Below are positions 7,026-15,236 of a DNA stretch of 64,000 nucleotides, piece by piece. Within the stretch, counting starts at the first letter, position 1; every line of letters begins with the position of its first letter. A program made the translations under genes and the position numbers. Under the pieces are notes generated by a model. That model saw only the letters and a program-made list of their open reading frames with translations. It did not search any database and had not been told where the DNA came from. Source of the stretch: Faecalibacter bovis (lineage in GTDB: Bacteria; Bacteroidota; Bacteroidia; Flavobacteriales; Weeksellaceae); the NCBI RefSeq assembly GCF_017948305.1, contig NZ_CP072842.1, positions 474,001-538,000 of the forward strand, given 5' to 3'.

Positions 7026-8079
7026 TTAACAAGGTATAAAATCGTGAAATATCTGATTCTTTGTCTAAAATAGTTTCGTTTTCTAAATAATTGTATAAAT
7101 CTTCCACCATTACAGGTGCCAACATGGTTCCTCGCGTTCCCATACCATTTAAACAAATTAAATTTTTATATTTTGGATGCGAACCAATAATCGGACGACG
7201 ATCTGAAACCGTAGGTCGGATAGATGCTTTTTGATCAATAACTTCTATTTCATCAGACAAAAATTGATTTAAACCATTTACTAAATTTTCTTTTGCAGCT
7301 TCAGTTGTTTGATAATTTACATTATCACGATCGTAAGTTGCGCCAACAAAGTATTCGTTATTTCCTAAAGGCATCAAAAACTCTTTCGCTTTTACAACTG
7401 CGTCTGGTAAATTCGCGTTTGTTTTTACTCTTAACACTTCGCCTTTTACACCAATAATTGGCAATTGATTAAACCAAGGATTCTGTTTTATATGATAACC
7501 TTCTGCGAAAATAATTTTCTTTGCTTCAATTTCTTTATAGATAACTTTATCATCAAATATTTGTAAAGTTTCATAATCGAAGGATTCATCTAAACATAAA
7601 TCTTTTCCTAATAAATAGTCTTTAAAATCTGGTAAAAGATTTGTTAAATCTATACGTCCTGTATGCTGAACTTCTCCTGTACCTAATGGCTGTTTTATAT
7701 TTGAATAATGATCTAATTTTGTAAAATCTTTAGATAAGAAAATATTCAAATCTTCTCGATCAGATTTCTTTAACCATGTTTTTTTTTCATTCTCATCATT
7801 AAAGATTCTAAAAACTGGAAATTCGTATAAATATTTTTGGTTTAATAATTGTTCAAAGGAACTAAATACTTTCTTCAACAATTGTATTTGGTAAATAGCA
7901 TTCCAAACGATAGCAAATCGTTTTAGAACAACAGGATTATAAATTCCGGCTGCAATAGCAGAAGCTTTATGTGCATTATCGTCAATAACGACAAAAGATT
8001 TATTATTTTCTAATAATTTAAGTGCCATACAACTACCTGCAACACCTTGCCCAACGATAATATAATCTACAGTTTTCAA
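7012..8079 (-). CDS. FAD-dependent oxidoreductase, DAO (DadA/glycine-oxidase-like) family
   Basis: 355 aa. An N-terminal Rossmann dinucleotide motif (DYIIVGQGVAGSCMA, a GxGxxG variant) is followed by an acidic residue at the end of strand two (VVIDD). The C-terminal FAD-closing segment contains NGMGTRGTMLAP and an RPTVSDRRPIIG region typical of the DAO fold (amine or amino-acid oxidases and the MnmC oxidase domain). It lacks a methyltransferase fusion. The substrate cannot be assigned. First gene of a two-gene unit with the overlapping membrane protein downstream. Confidence 0.82.
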   Translation of the reverse strand: MKTVDYIIVGQGVAGSCMALKLLENNKSFVVIDDNAHKASAIAAGIYNPVVLKRFAIVWNAIYQIQLLKKVFSSFEQLLNQKYLYEFPVFRIFNDENEKKTWLKKSDREDLNIFLSKDFTKLDHYSNIKQPLGTGEVQHTGRIDLTNLLPDFKDYLLGKDLCLDESFDYETLQIFDDKVIYKEIEAKKIIFAEGYHIKQNPWFNQLPIIGVKGEVLRVKTNANLPDAVVKAKEFLMPLGNNEYFVGATYDRDNVNYQTTEAAKENLVNGLNQFLSDEIEVIDQKASIRPTVSDRRPIIGSHPKYKNLICLNGMGTRGTMLAPVMVEDLYNYLENETILDKESDISRFYTLLNDEL

Positions 8080-8098
8080 AAAATTCTATTTAAGATTA

Positions 8099-8106
8099 CA
8101 AAGTTA
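8099..8106 (-). promoter_or_regulatory. -7 element for the FAD oxidoreductase gene
   Basis: TAACTTTG on the minus strand, 19 bases before the ATG at 8079. A clear -33 TTTG at 19-base spacing is not seen. Confidence 0.4.
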
Positions 8107-8153
8107 AGAAAGTAAAATCGACTAAAAACAACTTAAGTTAATTAACACTCATT

Positions 8154-9209
8154 ATGATTTACGTATTTTACAGTTTATCAATTTTTTTGATCGCGTCTGT
8201 ATTGGTTCCTTTTATTAAAAGCGATCATTGGACCATTCGCGTTTTTGATTATCCCAGATTTCAGAAACTCGTATTAATCATTATTTCCTTTATCATTTGG
8301 CTATTTATAGAAGATAAAACCATTTATGATGATTTTATTTTAGGCTTACTTGGGATTTGTACAATTTATCTTTTTTGGGTTATTATTCCTTATACACCGT
8401 TAGGAAAAAAGATGATTGATCAAGTAGAATTGAAGGAAAATGAAGTTCCATTCAATTTATTAGTTACCAACGTTTATCAAGACAATACACAATATCAAAA
8501 ATTAGTAAACTTGATTGAAAAAACGAGTCCTGATGTAATTTTTTTATTGGAAACAAATCAAGCGTGGATGGATAATATCAAATCTGCGACAAATAAATAT
8601 GAATATAAAATTGAAGTTCCTTTAGAAAATACATACGGATTATTATTCTACTCAAAATTACCAATTAAACACTATGAGGTAAATTATTTGATCAGTACCG
8701 AAATCCCATCCATCGTTGTTGATGTGGAATATAATAATGAAATTATAAGATTATATGGTTTGCACCCTACTCCACCCGTTCCACAAGAAAACGAAGAAAG
8801 TACTGAACGTGATGCTGAAATTTTAATTACAGGGAAAGCTGCTAAAAATTACGGCAAAGCTTGTATTGTTTTTGGTGATATGAATGATGTCGCTTGGAGT
8901 AGAACAACTCGTTTATTTTTGAAAACATCACAAATGTTAGATCCACGTCGTGGACGAGGAATGTACAATACTTTTCATGTAAAATATTGGTTTTTTCGCT
9001 GGCCTTTAGATCACTATTTTTTAAGTTCTCAGTTCAGATTAATTGATATGAAAATTGAAGATTCTATCGATTCAGATCATTTTCCAATTTCAATATCTGT
9101 TGTTTTAAGAAAAGATGATACATCAGGCGAAATGCGATTAGATGCTGAAGAAAAGCAAGAAGCTAAAGAAAAAATAGAAGATGGCATTGAAAAAGGTGAT
9201 GCTAATTAA
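8154..9209 (+). CDS. Membrane-anchored endonuclease/exonuclease/phosphatase (EEP) family protein
   Basis: 351 aa. Three N-terminal transmembrane helices (about 1-21, 38-54 and 63-80) precede an EEP domain. Conserved catalytic blocks are visible: metal-binding Glu in FLLETNQ, His in LYGLHPTPP, VFGDMND (the GDxN block), DHYFLSS and the terminal DSDHFPI (SDH block). The C-terminal tail is highly charged (KQEAKEKIEDGIEKGD). Proteins of this arrangement are annotated as EEP family; whether the substrate is nucleic acid, a lipid or an inositol phosphate is unknown. Divergent from the oxidoreductase and convergent with gldN. Confidence 0.85.
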   Translation: MIYVFYSLSIFLIASVLVPFIKSDHWTIRVFDYPRFQKLVLIIISFIIWLFIEDKTIYDDFILGLLGICTIYLFWVIIPYTPLGKKMIDQVELKENEVPFNLLVTNVYQDNTQYQKLVNLIEKTSPDVIFLLETNQAWMDNIKSATNKYEYKIEVPLENTYGLLFYSKLPIKHYEVNYLISTEIPSIVVDVEYNNEIIRLYGLHPTPPVPQENEESTERDAEILITGKAAKNYGKACIVFGDMNDVAWSRTTRLFLKTSQMLDPRRGRGMYNTFHVKYWFFRWPLDHYFLSSQFRLIDMKIEDSIDSDHFPISISVVLRKDDTSGEMRLDAEEKQEAKEKIEDGIEKGDAN

Positions 9210-9212
9210 TAA

Positions 9213-9248
9213 ACATAAAAAAACCTGCTCAGTAACTGAGCAGGTTTT
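9213..9248. terminator. Bidirectional terminator between the EEP gene and gldN
   Basis: Stem AAAACCTGCTCAG / CTGAGCAGGTTTT with a short loop. T-rich flanks are present on both strands, serving the rightward EEP gene and the leftward gldKLMN operon. Confidence 0.88.
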
Positions 9249-9270
9249 ATTTTATGAATAAAGTATCTAA

Positions 9271-10194
9271 TTAGTAATTCCACATATCAGACTCTTGTTG
9301 AATAATAGAGTTTCTGATTCTGTTGTGTTCTTCTAATTGTGATTTTGCATCTTCTGGAATATATTCGTTAATTGCCTTAACCCCTACATTCGTTTGAGCT
9401 TTATAAATGATCGAAGAAAATCTTCTTGCATTTAATACTTCGTCGTAAGTAATACTTGAAGTTGAGTTCTTAGGATTGAAAATTGTAAAGTTTGATAATT
9501 CCTTACGAGCATCTGGATACCAAATCCAGAATAAAGGGAACATCTCATTACTTTCGATACCAGCCATACGCGCTTGAGTCGTTTGTGCTTGGATATCTTT
9601 AGATAATAATGCTAATCCTAATAAACGGTATTTTAATTCACCTACACGACGGTCAATGTACCATAATCCTTTTACTTGGATCATACGAACATCATCATTA
9701 TGTAATTGGTGTTTTAAAACTCCCTCACCTTCAGCTGGAGTTTCTCCATTAGCTGCTAAATCATCTAAGAAAGCCTGATCTACTTCAACAAATTCTAATT
9801 TACTTACAATTTGATCGTAGTCTAATCTTTGAGTGAAATCATCTGTAGCATATACTTCTTTAATACGACCACTTTTCATTCCATCCATTAACACTTCGTA
9901 AAGTGATTTAGTGTTTTGAATGATTTCATCGCCTTTTTTAGAATATGGCTGATTTAATCTCTCTTTAAGATCGATTGTTTCCCAAACTACTTTAGACCAG
10001 ATGATATCTTTGTCTTCAATAAACCCATAAGCTAATGGCTCTACTTCAGTGCTGATAGAATCACCTGCTTCATTAATAACTAATTTGTTAGCTCTTTGCT
10101 CTCTTAATTCTTCTGGTGATTTAGCATTTAACACGTTTTGTGCTAATGCTGCTGTAGACATTAAGAATGATAATCCAACTAAAAGATACTTCAT
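9271..10194 (-). CDS. gldN: Type IX secretion/gliding protein GldN (PorN)
   Basis: 307 aa with a signal peptide (about 1-19, ending TAALAQ). The periplasmic domain matches GldN by length and by segments such as EPLAYGFIEDKDIIWSKVVWE and MFPLFWIWYPDARKELS. GldN joins GldK in the periplasmic ring of the type IX secretion system and contacts GldM. It is the last gene of gldKLMN, 15 bases after gldM, and ends at a strong bidirectional terminator. Confidence 0.93.
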   Translation of the reverse strand: MKYLLVGLSFLMSTAALAQNVLNAKSPEELREQRANKLVINEAGDSISTEVEPLAYGFIEDKDIIWSKVVWETIDLKERLNQPYSKKGDEIIQNTKSLYEVLMDGMKSGRIKEVYATDDFTQRLDYDQIVSKLEFVEVDQAFLDDLAANGETPAEGEGVLKHQLHNDDVRMIQVKGLWYIDRRVGELKYRLLGLALLSKDIQAQTTQARMAGIESNEMFPLFWIWYPDARKELSNFTIFNPKNSTSSITYDEVLNARRFSSIIYKAQTNVGVKAINEYIPEDAKSQLEEHNRIRNSIIQQESDMWNY

Positions 10195-10209
10195 ATTTCT
10201 TTAATTATT

Positions 10210-11766
10210 TTATAATACTTCGATAGATACAATAGAAGCGTCTCCTGATTGTCCTAAAGAAGATTTGTATTTAATGTTGATGATTGAGATGTTATCTCCA
10301 CGTTTCGCTTTAGAGATAGAAGAAGCTCCACCTAAGCTGTTTCCATTAACACGTTCAATCGGACTTCCAGGAACTTTGATGCTGAAAGATTCAACTTCAC
10401 CTTTAACAGGGAATAAGAAGTCTGGCCAATCAACACGAACTCTTTGGCTTGCTAAAGAAGCCTGAGGAACTCCTGCATGTGTTTTACCCATAACAACACC
10501 ACGTGCTGGTGGTAATGGTTTAACACGGAAAGTTTCACGAACTGTTAAAGTTTTTCCTGAAGAAGCTTTAGCTGTCGCTGTAAATACAACCTCGTTTCCT
10601 GATCCAGGCATGTGGTTCCATTTGTTAGCGCCTGCACCAGATAAAGAACCTGCTGAAGCAGTCATAGATACTGGTCCATTAGCTCCGTTAATTGTTGCAG
10701 AAACTGGGTTTTCAACACCACGGTAAACTACTCTTAAGTTATCAGCAACGATAGAACCTCCTGTTGGATCTTTCTCGATAATTTCAGCCGCTTTCACGTC
10801 TAAAGTTTGAGCAACAACTTGGTAAGTTGATGGTACGATCGGAACAGTTTTAGTTGATCCATCTTGTGCTTTGTAAGTTAAGTTACCTGTTAATTTGTGA
10901 ATTCCAACAGAACCTGTATTTAATTTAATAGCTGCTTTACCGTTCACGATACTTGCGCTACCAACTGATGTTTGAACTGATCCAGTAATAGAGTTATCGA
11001 AAGCTCCTAAAACAACATTTAATGTTGCTTCGTCACCAACTTTAACAATACCTGGAGATAAGAACATCCCTTCGAAAGCGTTTAACTCGATCTTCTCTTT
11101 TAACTTACCAGCTAATAAATCACGAACGATATTACCTTCTTCCGTACGAGCATCAGCTTGTAACTTTGTTAAGTTAGATAATGCTGCAACCATTGGTTGG
11201 TCATAGAATTTTTCTTGTAACCAAGATTTCTTTCCTTTACCTTGAGCTTCAGTTGAGAATACTTGATTGATTCTTTTTGTAGCATTAGCATCATCTTTAG
11301 TGAAAGTTAATAAAAATTGACGGAAACCATCGATTTTAGAAACTAACTCTTGTGCTTTTGCATTACCGTTATCACCACCTTCTCCTTTAAATAATAAAGA
11401 TACTACTGGCTCTGAATTTGCTAATAAATTATAATCAGTTTCTTCAGCTCCTGGTTGGTAATCTGCTCCTTTTAATTCAGTTTTTAAACTTTCAATGTAA
11501 GCATAAAAATCGTTCGCTTGTTTTTGAACTTCTTTTGCTTTTACATCAATAGCTTTATAATCTTCCTCTTCTTGTGCTTTCTTAGAAATATTCGAATAGA
11601 AAGTATTATTATTTTCAGTAGTCAACCCTGTTGACGACTCCATTGTCAAATAAATGCTCTCAAATGATCTTAAAACTTCACGATCTACATTTAACGCCAT
11701 CATAGCGATAAATACAAGATACATTAAGTTGATCATCTTCTGGCGAGCACTTCCTCCTCCTGCCAT
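10210..11766 (-). CDS. gldM: Type IX secretion motor protein GldM (PorM)
   Basis: 518 aa. A short cytoplasmic N-terminus (MAGGGSARQKMINLMYLVF) leads into one transmembrane helix (about 13-30), then a long periplasmic region with an alpha-helical D1 domain and beta-rich D2-D4 domains. GldM dimers pair with GldL to form the proton-driven rotary motor of the type IX system and reach across the periplasm to the GldK/GldN ring. Length and N-terminus are typical of the family. Lies 49 bases after gldL. Confidence 0.95.
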   Translation of the reverse strand: MAGGGSARQKMINLMYLVFIAMMALNVDREVLRSFESIYLTMESSTGLTTENNNTFYSNISKKAQEEEDYKAIDVKAKEVQKQANDFYAYIESLKTELKGADYQPGAEETDYNLLANSEPVVSLLFKGEGGDNGNAKAQELVSKIDGFRQFLLTFTKDDANATKRINQVFSTEAQGKGKKSWLQEKFYDQPMVAALSNLTKLQADARTEEGNIVRDLLAGKLKEKIELNAFEGMFLSPGIVKVGDEATLNVVLGAFDNSITGSVQTSVGSASIVNGKAAIKLNTGSVGIHKLTGNLTYKAQDGSTKTVPIVPSTYQVVAQTLDVKAAEIIEKDPTGGSIVADNLRVVYRGVENPVSATINGANGPVSMTASAGSLSGAGANKWNHMPGSGNEVVFTATAKASSGKTLTVRETFRVKPLPPARGVVMGKTHAGVPQASLASQRVRVDWPDFLFPVKGEVESFSIKVPGSPIERVNGNSLGGASSISKAKRGDNISIINIKYKSSLGQSGDASIVSIEVL

Positions 11767-11815
11767 AGTGTTTCAGTAGAATTAATTAATATTAAGTTTA
11801 ATAATTAAGCAATGA

Positions 11816-12490
11816 TTAGTTATTGTTTTTCATTGCCTGTAACATTCCACCGTAAACTTTGTTTAAAGCATTGATGTTAGCTGATAAAGCTTGCATCTCA
11901 GTTAAGAATTTCTCAGAGTGACCAGAAGATTTTTGCATCTCCTCGATGAATTGTTTGTTTAATTCTACTTGTTTGTTAGAGTTTTCAATTTGTTGAGCGT
12001 ATAATGTATTTAATGCATTTACATTAACTGCTGCTTTAGAAATCTCGTCGTTGTATTGTTGTGTAGCTGCTGCTGCTGTAGTCGTTTTGTTGATTTCAGA
12101 AACTGCTGCTCCGAAGTTATCTAAAGAAGAACGTAAGCTTTCAAATACTTGCTTGTCTAATTTAGCTTCAGCTAAAACTTTGTCTAATTCTTGAGTTAAA
12201 GAGTTACCTGCTGCTGCAACTGCTGCTGTTTTCTTAGCAACTGGTGCACCATCTAATAATTCTGGGTAAGCTTTTTCCCACTCGTATTGACCTTGTGGTT
12301 GATCGAAGATTGCAGCATAGAAGAATACTAATGCTTCTGCTACTAAACCTACTGTTAATAAAACGTTACCATTTAATGGTCCGATTGAGATGTGAGTAAT
12401 TTTAAATAATGCCCCTAAAATTACGATACCTGCGAAAAAACTATAAATAAAATTTGTTATACGTTCTTTCTTACTTGCTTGTACTGCCAT
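11816..12490 (-). CDS. gldL: Type IX secretion motor protein GldL (PorL)
   Basis: 224 aa with two transmembrane helices (about 12-32 and 38-60) and a soluble cytoplasmic C-terminal half of heptad-like helices rich in Ala and Gln. The motif SFFAGIVILGALFKITH and the Glu in the second helix (GLVAEALVFFY) match the proton-path region of GldL. Together with GldM it uses the proton motive force to drive secretion and gliding. Located 34 bases after gldK. Confidence 0.94.
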   Translation of the reverse strand: MAVQASKKERITNFIYSFFAGIVILGALFKITHISIGPLNGNVLLTVGLVAEALVFFYAAIFDQPQGQYEWEKAYPELLDGAPVAKKTAAVAAAGNSLTQELDKVLAEAKLDKQVFESLRSSLDNFGAAVSEINKTTTAAAATQQYNDEISKAAVNVNALNTLYAQQIENSNKQVELNKQFIEEMQKSSGHSEKFLTEMQALSANINALNKVYGGMLQAMKNNN

Positions 12491-12524
12491 GTGTGTTAAT
12501 AATTATTTGTTTGTGTATAATTTC

Positions 12525-13967
12525 TTATTTAGATCTTCTGTAAGTTACTTTAGATCCATCAGGGAAAGGTTGTACTGTACGGAATCCTACGAAAGAACGA
12601 GCTGAATCTTTGTGCTCTAAATCTCTTGTAGAAACCATTAACATGTAACCAATGTCTTTCCAAGATCCTCCTCTTACAACCATCTTAGTCTCATTAGTAG
12701 ATGTGATCGATGGATTTAATGAAGATGCCATTTGGTAAGATGTTCTGTTATGTGGAGATAATGTCCACTCTGCTACGTTACCAGCCATGTCGTATAAACC
12801 GTATCCATTAGGGTGGAAAGATTTTACTGGAGCTGTGTACATGTAACCTGTTTTCTTACCTTTAGTAATTTCGATATAATCACCACGTTTTGGTTTGAAG
12901 TTCGCTAAATAACATCCTCTATCGTCTGTTAAGTAAGGTCCTCCCCAAGGGTAAGGTGCATTTTGAATTCCACCTCTTGCAGCGTATTCCCACTCAATTT
13001 CTGTAGGTAAACGGTAACTAATCACTTTCGTTGCAGATCCGTTTTTCTTTTTCTTTCTATTTAAAGCGATATTGTGGTATCTAGTTCTAAAGTCTGCAAA
13101 TGCATTCGCTTGATTCCAGTTTACTCCAACTACTGGGTAATTTGCGTAAGCTGTGTGCCAAAAGTAATCTTGATGCATTGGATCATTGTAAGAGTAGTTA
13201 AAATCTCTTACCCAAACTGTAGTATCTGGATATACGTTAACTTGAAATTCTTTTCTAAAATCAACTTGGAAAGTTCCACGTTTTTTAGCAGCTGCCATTT
13301 GGTCAACCACTACATAAGAGTAGTTTAATTTACGAGTATCAATACGACGCTCTCCATTCATTCTTTCCTCTGGTGGGAAATATAAACCTTCCATAACCTC
13401 TGTATAATCTACATCTGGATATTTATATTTATCCCATTCTAATTTTACATCCCAGTTTAACTTACGTCCGTCCATGGTATTACCATCACGTCCAGTGTTA
13501 GCTTGTTGGATGTATTCATCGTATGGAGTACCTTCTCCATCTTCAGATCCAGAAATATAAGAATAAGCACCAATTCCGGCGTCAGAACCACCTGGATTCA
13601 TAGGATCAAATCCTAACTCTTCTGCTTTGATTGCTAAAGATGTTCTAGCGATAGAATCTTTTACATAATTCACAAAAATCTGATACTCAGAGTTTGTAAT
13701 TTCCGTATCATCCATAAAGAAACCAGCAACCGAAACTGTTTTTACAGGCGCATCATTGTTTTGTGTAAAGTCATAATCACTTTGACCTAACACAAATGAT
13801 CCTCCAGGAATTGGAACCATCCCTTTTGGACGAGCTGGAGTCCATGCAGTTGATGATTTCGAGGTGATCTGTCCATCATGTTTATTACTACTTCCTCCAC
13901 TCTTCAACATTTTACATGAAGAAAATGAAAGAGACAGTAATAAAGTACTTACCAAAATTCTATTCAT
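12525..13967 (-). CDS. gldK: Type IX secretion/gliding lipoprotein GldK (PorK)
   Basis: 480 aa. Lipoprotein signal with lipobox SFSSC and lipidated Cys18. The body is a formylglycine-generating-enzyme/sulfatase-modifying (FGE) fold, seen in segments such as MVPIPGGSFVLGQ, RLPTEIEWEYAARGG, YDMAGNVAEWTL and VVRGGSWKD. In GldK this fold is structural and forms the outer-membrane-associated ring with GldN. First gene of the operon, with a 120-bp gap upstream holding a candidate promoter. I do not see gldJ in the window. Confidence 0.95.
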   Translation of the reverse strand: MNRILVSTLLLSLSFSSCKMLKSGGSSNKHDGQITSKSSTAWTPARPKGMVPIPGGSFVLGQSDYDFTQNNDAPVKTVSVAGFFMDDTEITNSEYQIFVNYVKDSIARTSLAIKAEELGFDPMNPGGSDAGIGAYSYISGSEDGEGTPYDEYIQQANTGRDGNTMDGRKLNWDVKLEWDKYKYPDVDYTEVMEGLYFPPEERMNGERRIDTRKLNYSYVVVDQMAAAKKRGTFQVDFRKEFQVNVYPDTTVWVRDFNYSYNDPMHQDYFWHTAYANYPVVGVNWNQANAFADFRTRYHNIALNRKKKKNGSATKVISYRLPTEIEWEYAARGGIQNAPYPWGGPYLTDDRGCYLANFKPKRGDYIEITKGKKTGYMYTAPVKSFHPNGYGLYDMAGNVAEWTLSPHNRTSYQMASSLNPSITSTNETKMVVRGGSWKDIGYMLMVSTRDLEHKDSARSFVGFRTVQPFPDGSKVTYRRSK

Positions 13968-13997
13968 TCTGTTATAGATTTATTTTATACAGGGTTG

Positions 13998-14029
13998 TAA
14001 AACTATTATTTTATTTAAAATTATACAAA
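13998..14029 (-). promoter_or_regulatory. Candidate promoter of gldKLMN
   Basis: Minus strand: TTTG (14029-14026), 20 bases, TAGTTTTA (14005-13998), one base from TAnnTTTG. It lies in the gap between the arginase-like gene and gldK, about 31 bases before the gldK ATG. Confidence 0.4.
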
Positions 14030-14087
14030 TTTAAGTACGCAAAGCAACTAAGTTCTAAAGTGTTAAAATTAAGAATGTTAACGTTTC

Positions 14088-15236
14088 TTAATAAAATTTT
14101 TTAAAGTACTTCCACCATTTATTTGGAATTTCACCATCTAAAGCTTTAGTATAATCCTTTTTAGAACACGGTACTATGTGTACTCTTTCGTCCTCTTCTT
14201 GCTCTTTTATTTCGATCCACCATTGATCTGTAAATAGATTATGATAGAAAACAAATACTTGTACATCAGAAGGAACAAAAATTTTATCAAAATATTGTGC
14301 ATCATCAAAACTTTTTATTTCCGTACGATGATTTCTACCATCTAACAGATACCAAATGATTTGACTTAGCAATAAATGATCATTTTTTTTATACATTTCA
14401 TAATAATTAGAAATGTAAATAGATGATAAAACGTGACTTGAGCCAATATATTTTGCTACACCACAAATTTCTCGCGAATTAAATCCATTTGGACTTAAAT
14501 TTTGTGTAGAATTGAAGTAATTTGATTCGATTGAAGAAAGATCAATCACAGCCGCATTCGCTTCTCTTACATTATGCTCTATCTCTTTTATATCTTGATT
14601 AATTTCGCCTAATCGAATTGCTTCAAAATTTAATTGATTAATTAAATCTAATTCTTCTTGCGCAACAAAATATGTTTGATAGCCTAAATTAGTAAAATCA
14701 AGTAAATTTAAAGGTTCTGATGCAATTATTTTAGTTAAATAATTATCGTCGTTCGCTTGCAAAATTTCATTTCCCAATCGTAACTTTTCATCAACAGAGA
14801 CAAAATGGATATTTTTTACAATTTCATCGTAAGCTCTGTATTGATAAAAAGCCATGCTTGGACTACCTCCCAAAATTACAACAAAGTATTTTTCTTTTAG
14901 TAAAGATGTTAAAACCTTTGTGAAATTTTCTCCGGTAGTTGCTTTATTTTGATCAGGAATAATATCACCAAAATCGTAAATCGGTAAATACCAATTCCCT
15001 TTTTTTAATTCATATAGTGTTCTACGAATCAAATCAAAATCTAAATCTTCAAGTTCGTCTGTATTTTTAGATCTCGTTTCTTGCACTCCTATGATTGCAA
15101 TTTTCTCTACACTTTTAGAATCTTCGTTTAAATATTCTTTTTCAAAATTTATAGCATCTCCTAAACAAAAAGAATTACAAGACTTAGCAAAGTCTTGTAA
15201 TTCTTTTGAAACAGGTTTTAAATAATCTGTAAACAT
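14088..15236 (-). CDS. Arginase/formimidoylglutamase-fold protein with degenerate metal site
   Basis: 382 aa. The ureohydrolase (arginase) fold is recognisable from the strand-motif layout, but the Mn-binding motifs are altered. The GGxH block reads GGSPS (123-127, no His), the DxHxD block reads VDEKLR (about 148-153, Lys in place of His and Arg in place of Asp), and the SxDxD block reads VIDLSS (about 230-235). Most metal ligands are therefore missing and classical ureohydrolase catalysis is unlikely. I recall related proteins labelled formimidoylglutamase near topA and gldK in other Flavobacteriia, also with weak ligand conservation. The ATG overlaps the topA stop (TAATG), so it is coupled to topA. 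Confidence 0.72.
   Translation of the reverse strand: MFTDYLKPVSKELQDFAKSCNSFCLGDAINFEKEYLNEDSKSVEKIAIIGVQETRSKNTDELEDLDFDLIRRTLYELKKGNWYLPIYDFGDIIPDQNKATTGENFTKVLTSLLKEKYFVVILGGSPSMAFYQYRAYDEIVKNIHFVSVDEKLRLGNEILQANDDNYLTKIIASEPLNLLDFTNLGYQTYFVAQEELDLINQLNFEAIRLGEINQDIKEIEHNVREANAAVIDLSSIESNYFNSTQNLSPNGFNSREICGVAKYIGSSHVLSSIYISNYYEMYKKNDHLLLSQIIWYLLDGRNHRTEIKSFDDAQYFDKIFVPSDVQVFVFYHNLFTDQWWIEIKEQEEDERVHIVPCSKKDYTKALDGEIPNKWWKYFKKFY

Noticed and set aside
13916-14104. Rightward 62-codon frame over the gldK promoter and start
   Set aside because: Overlaps the gldK promoter region antisense to gldK and has no recognisable feature.
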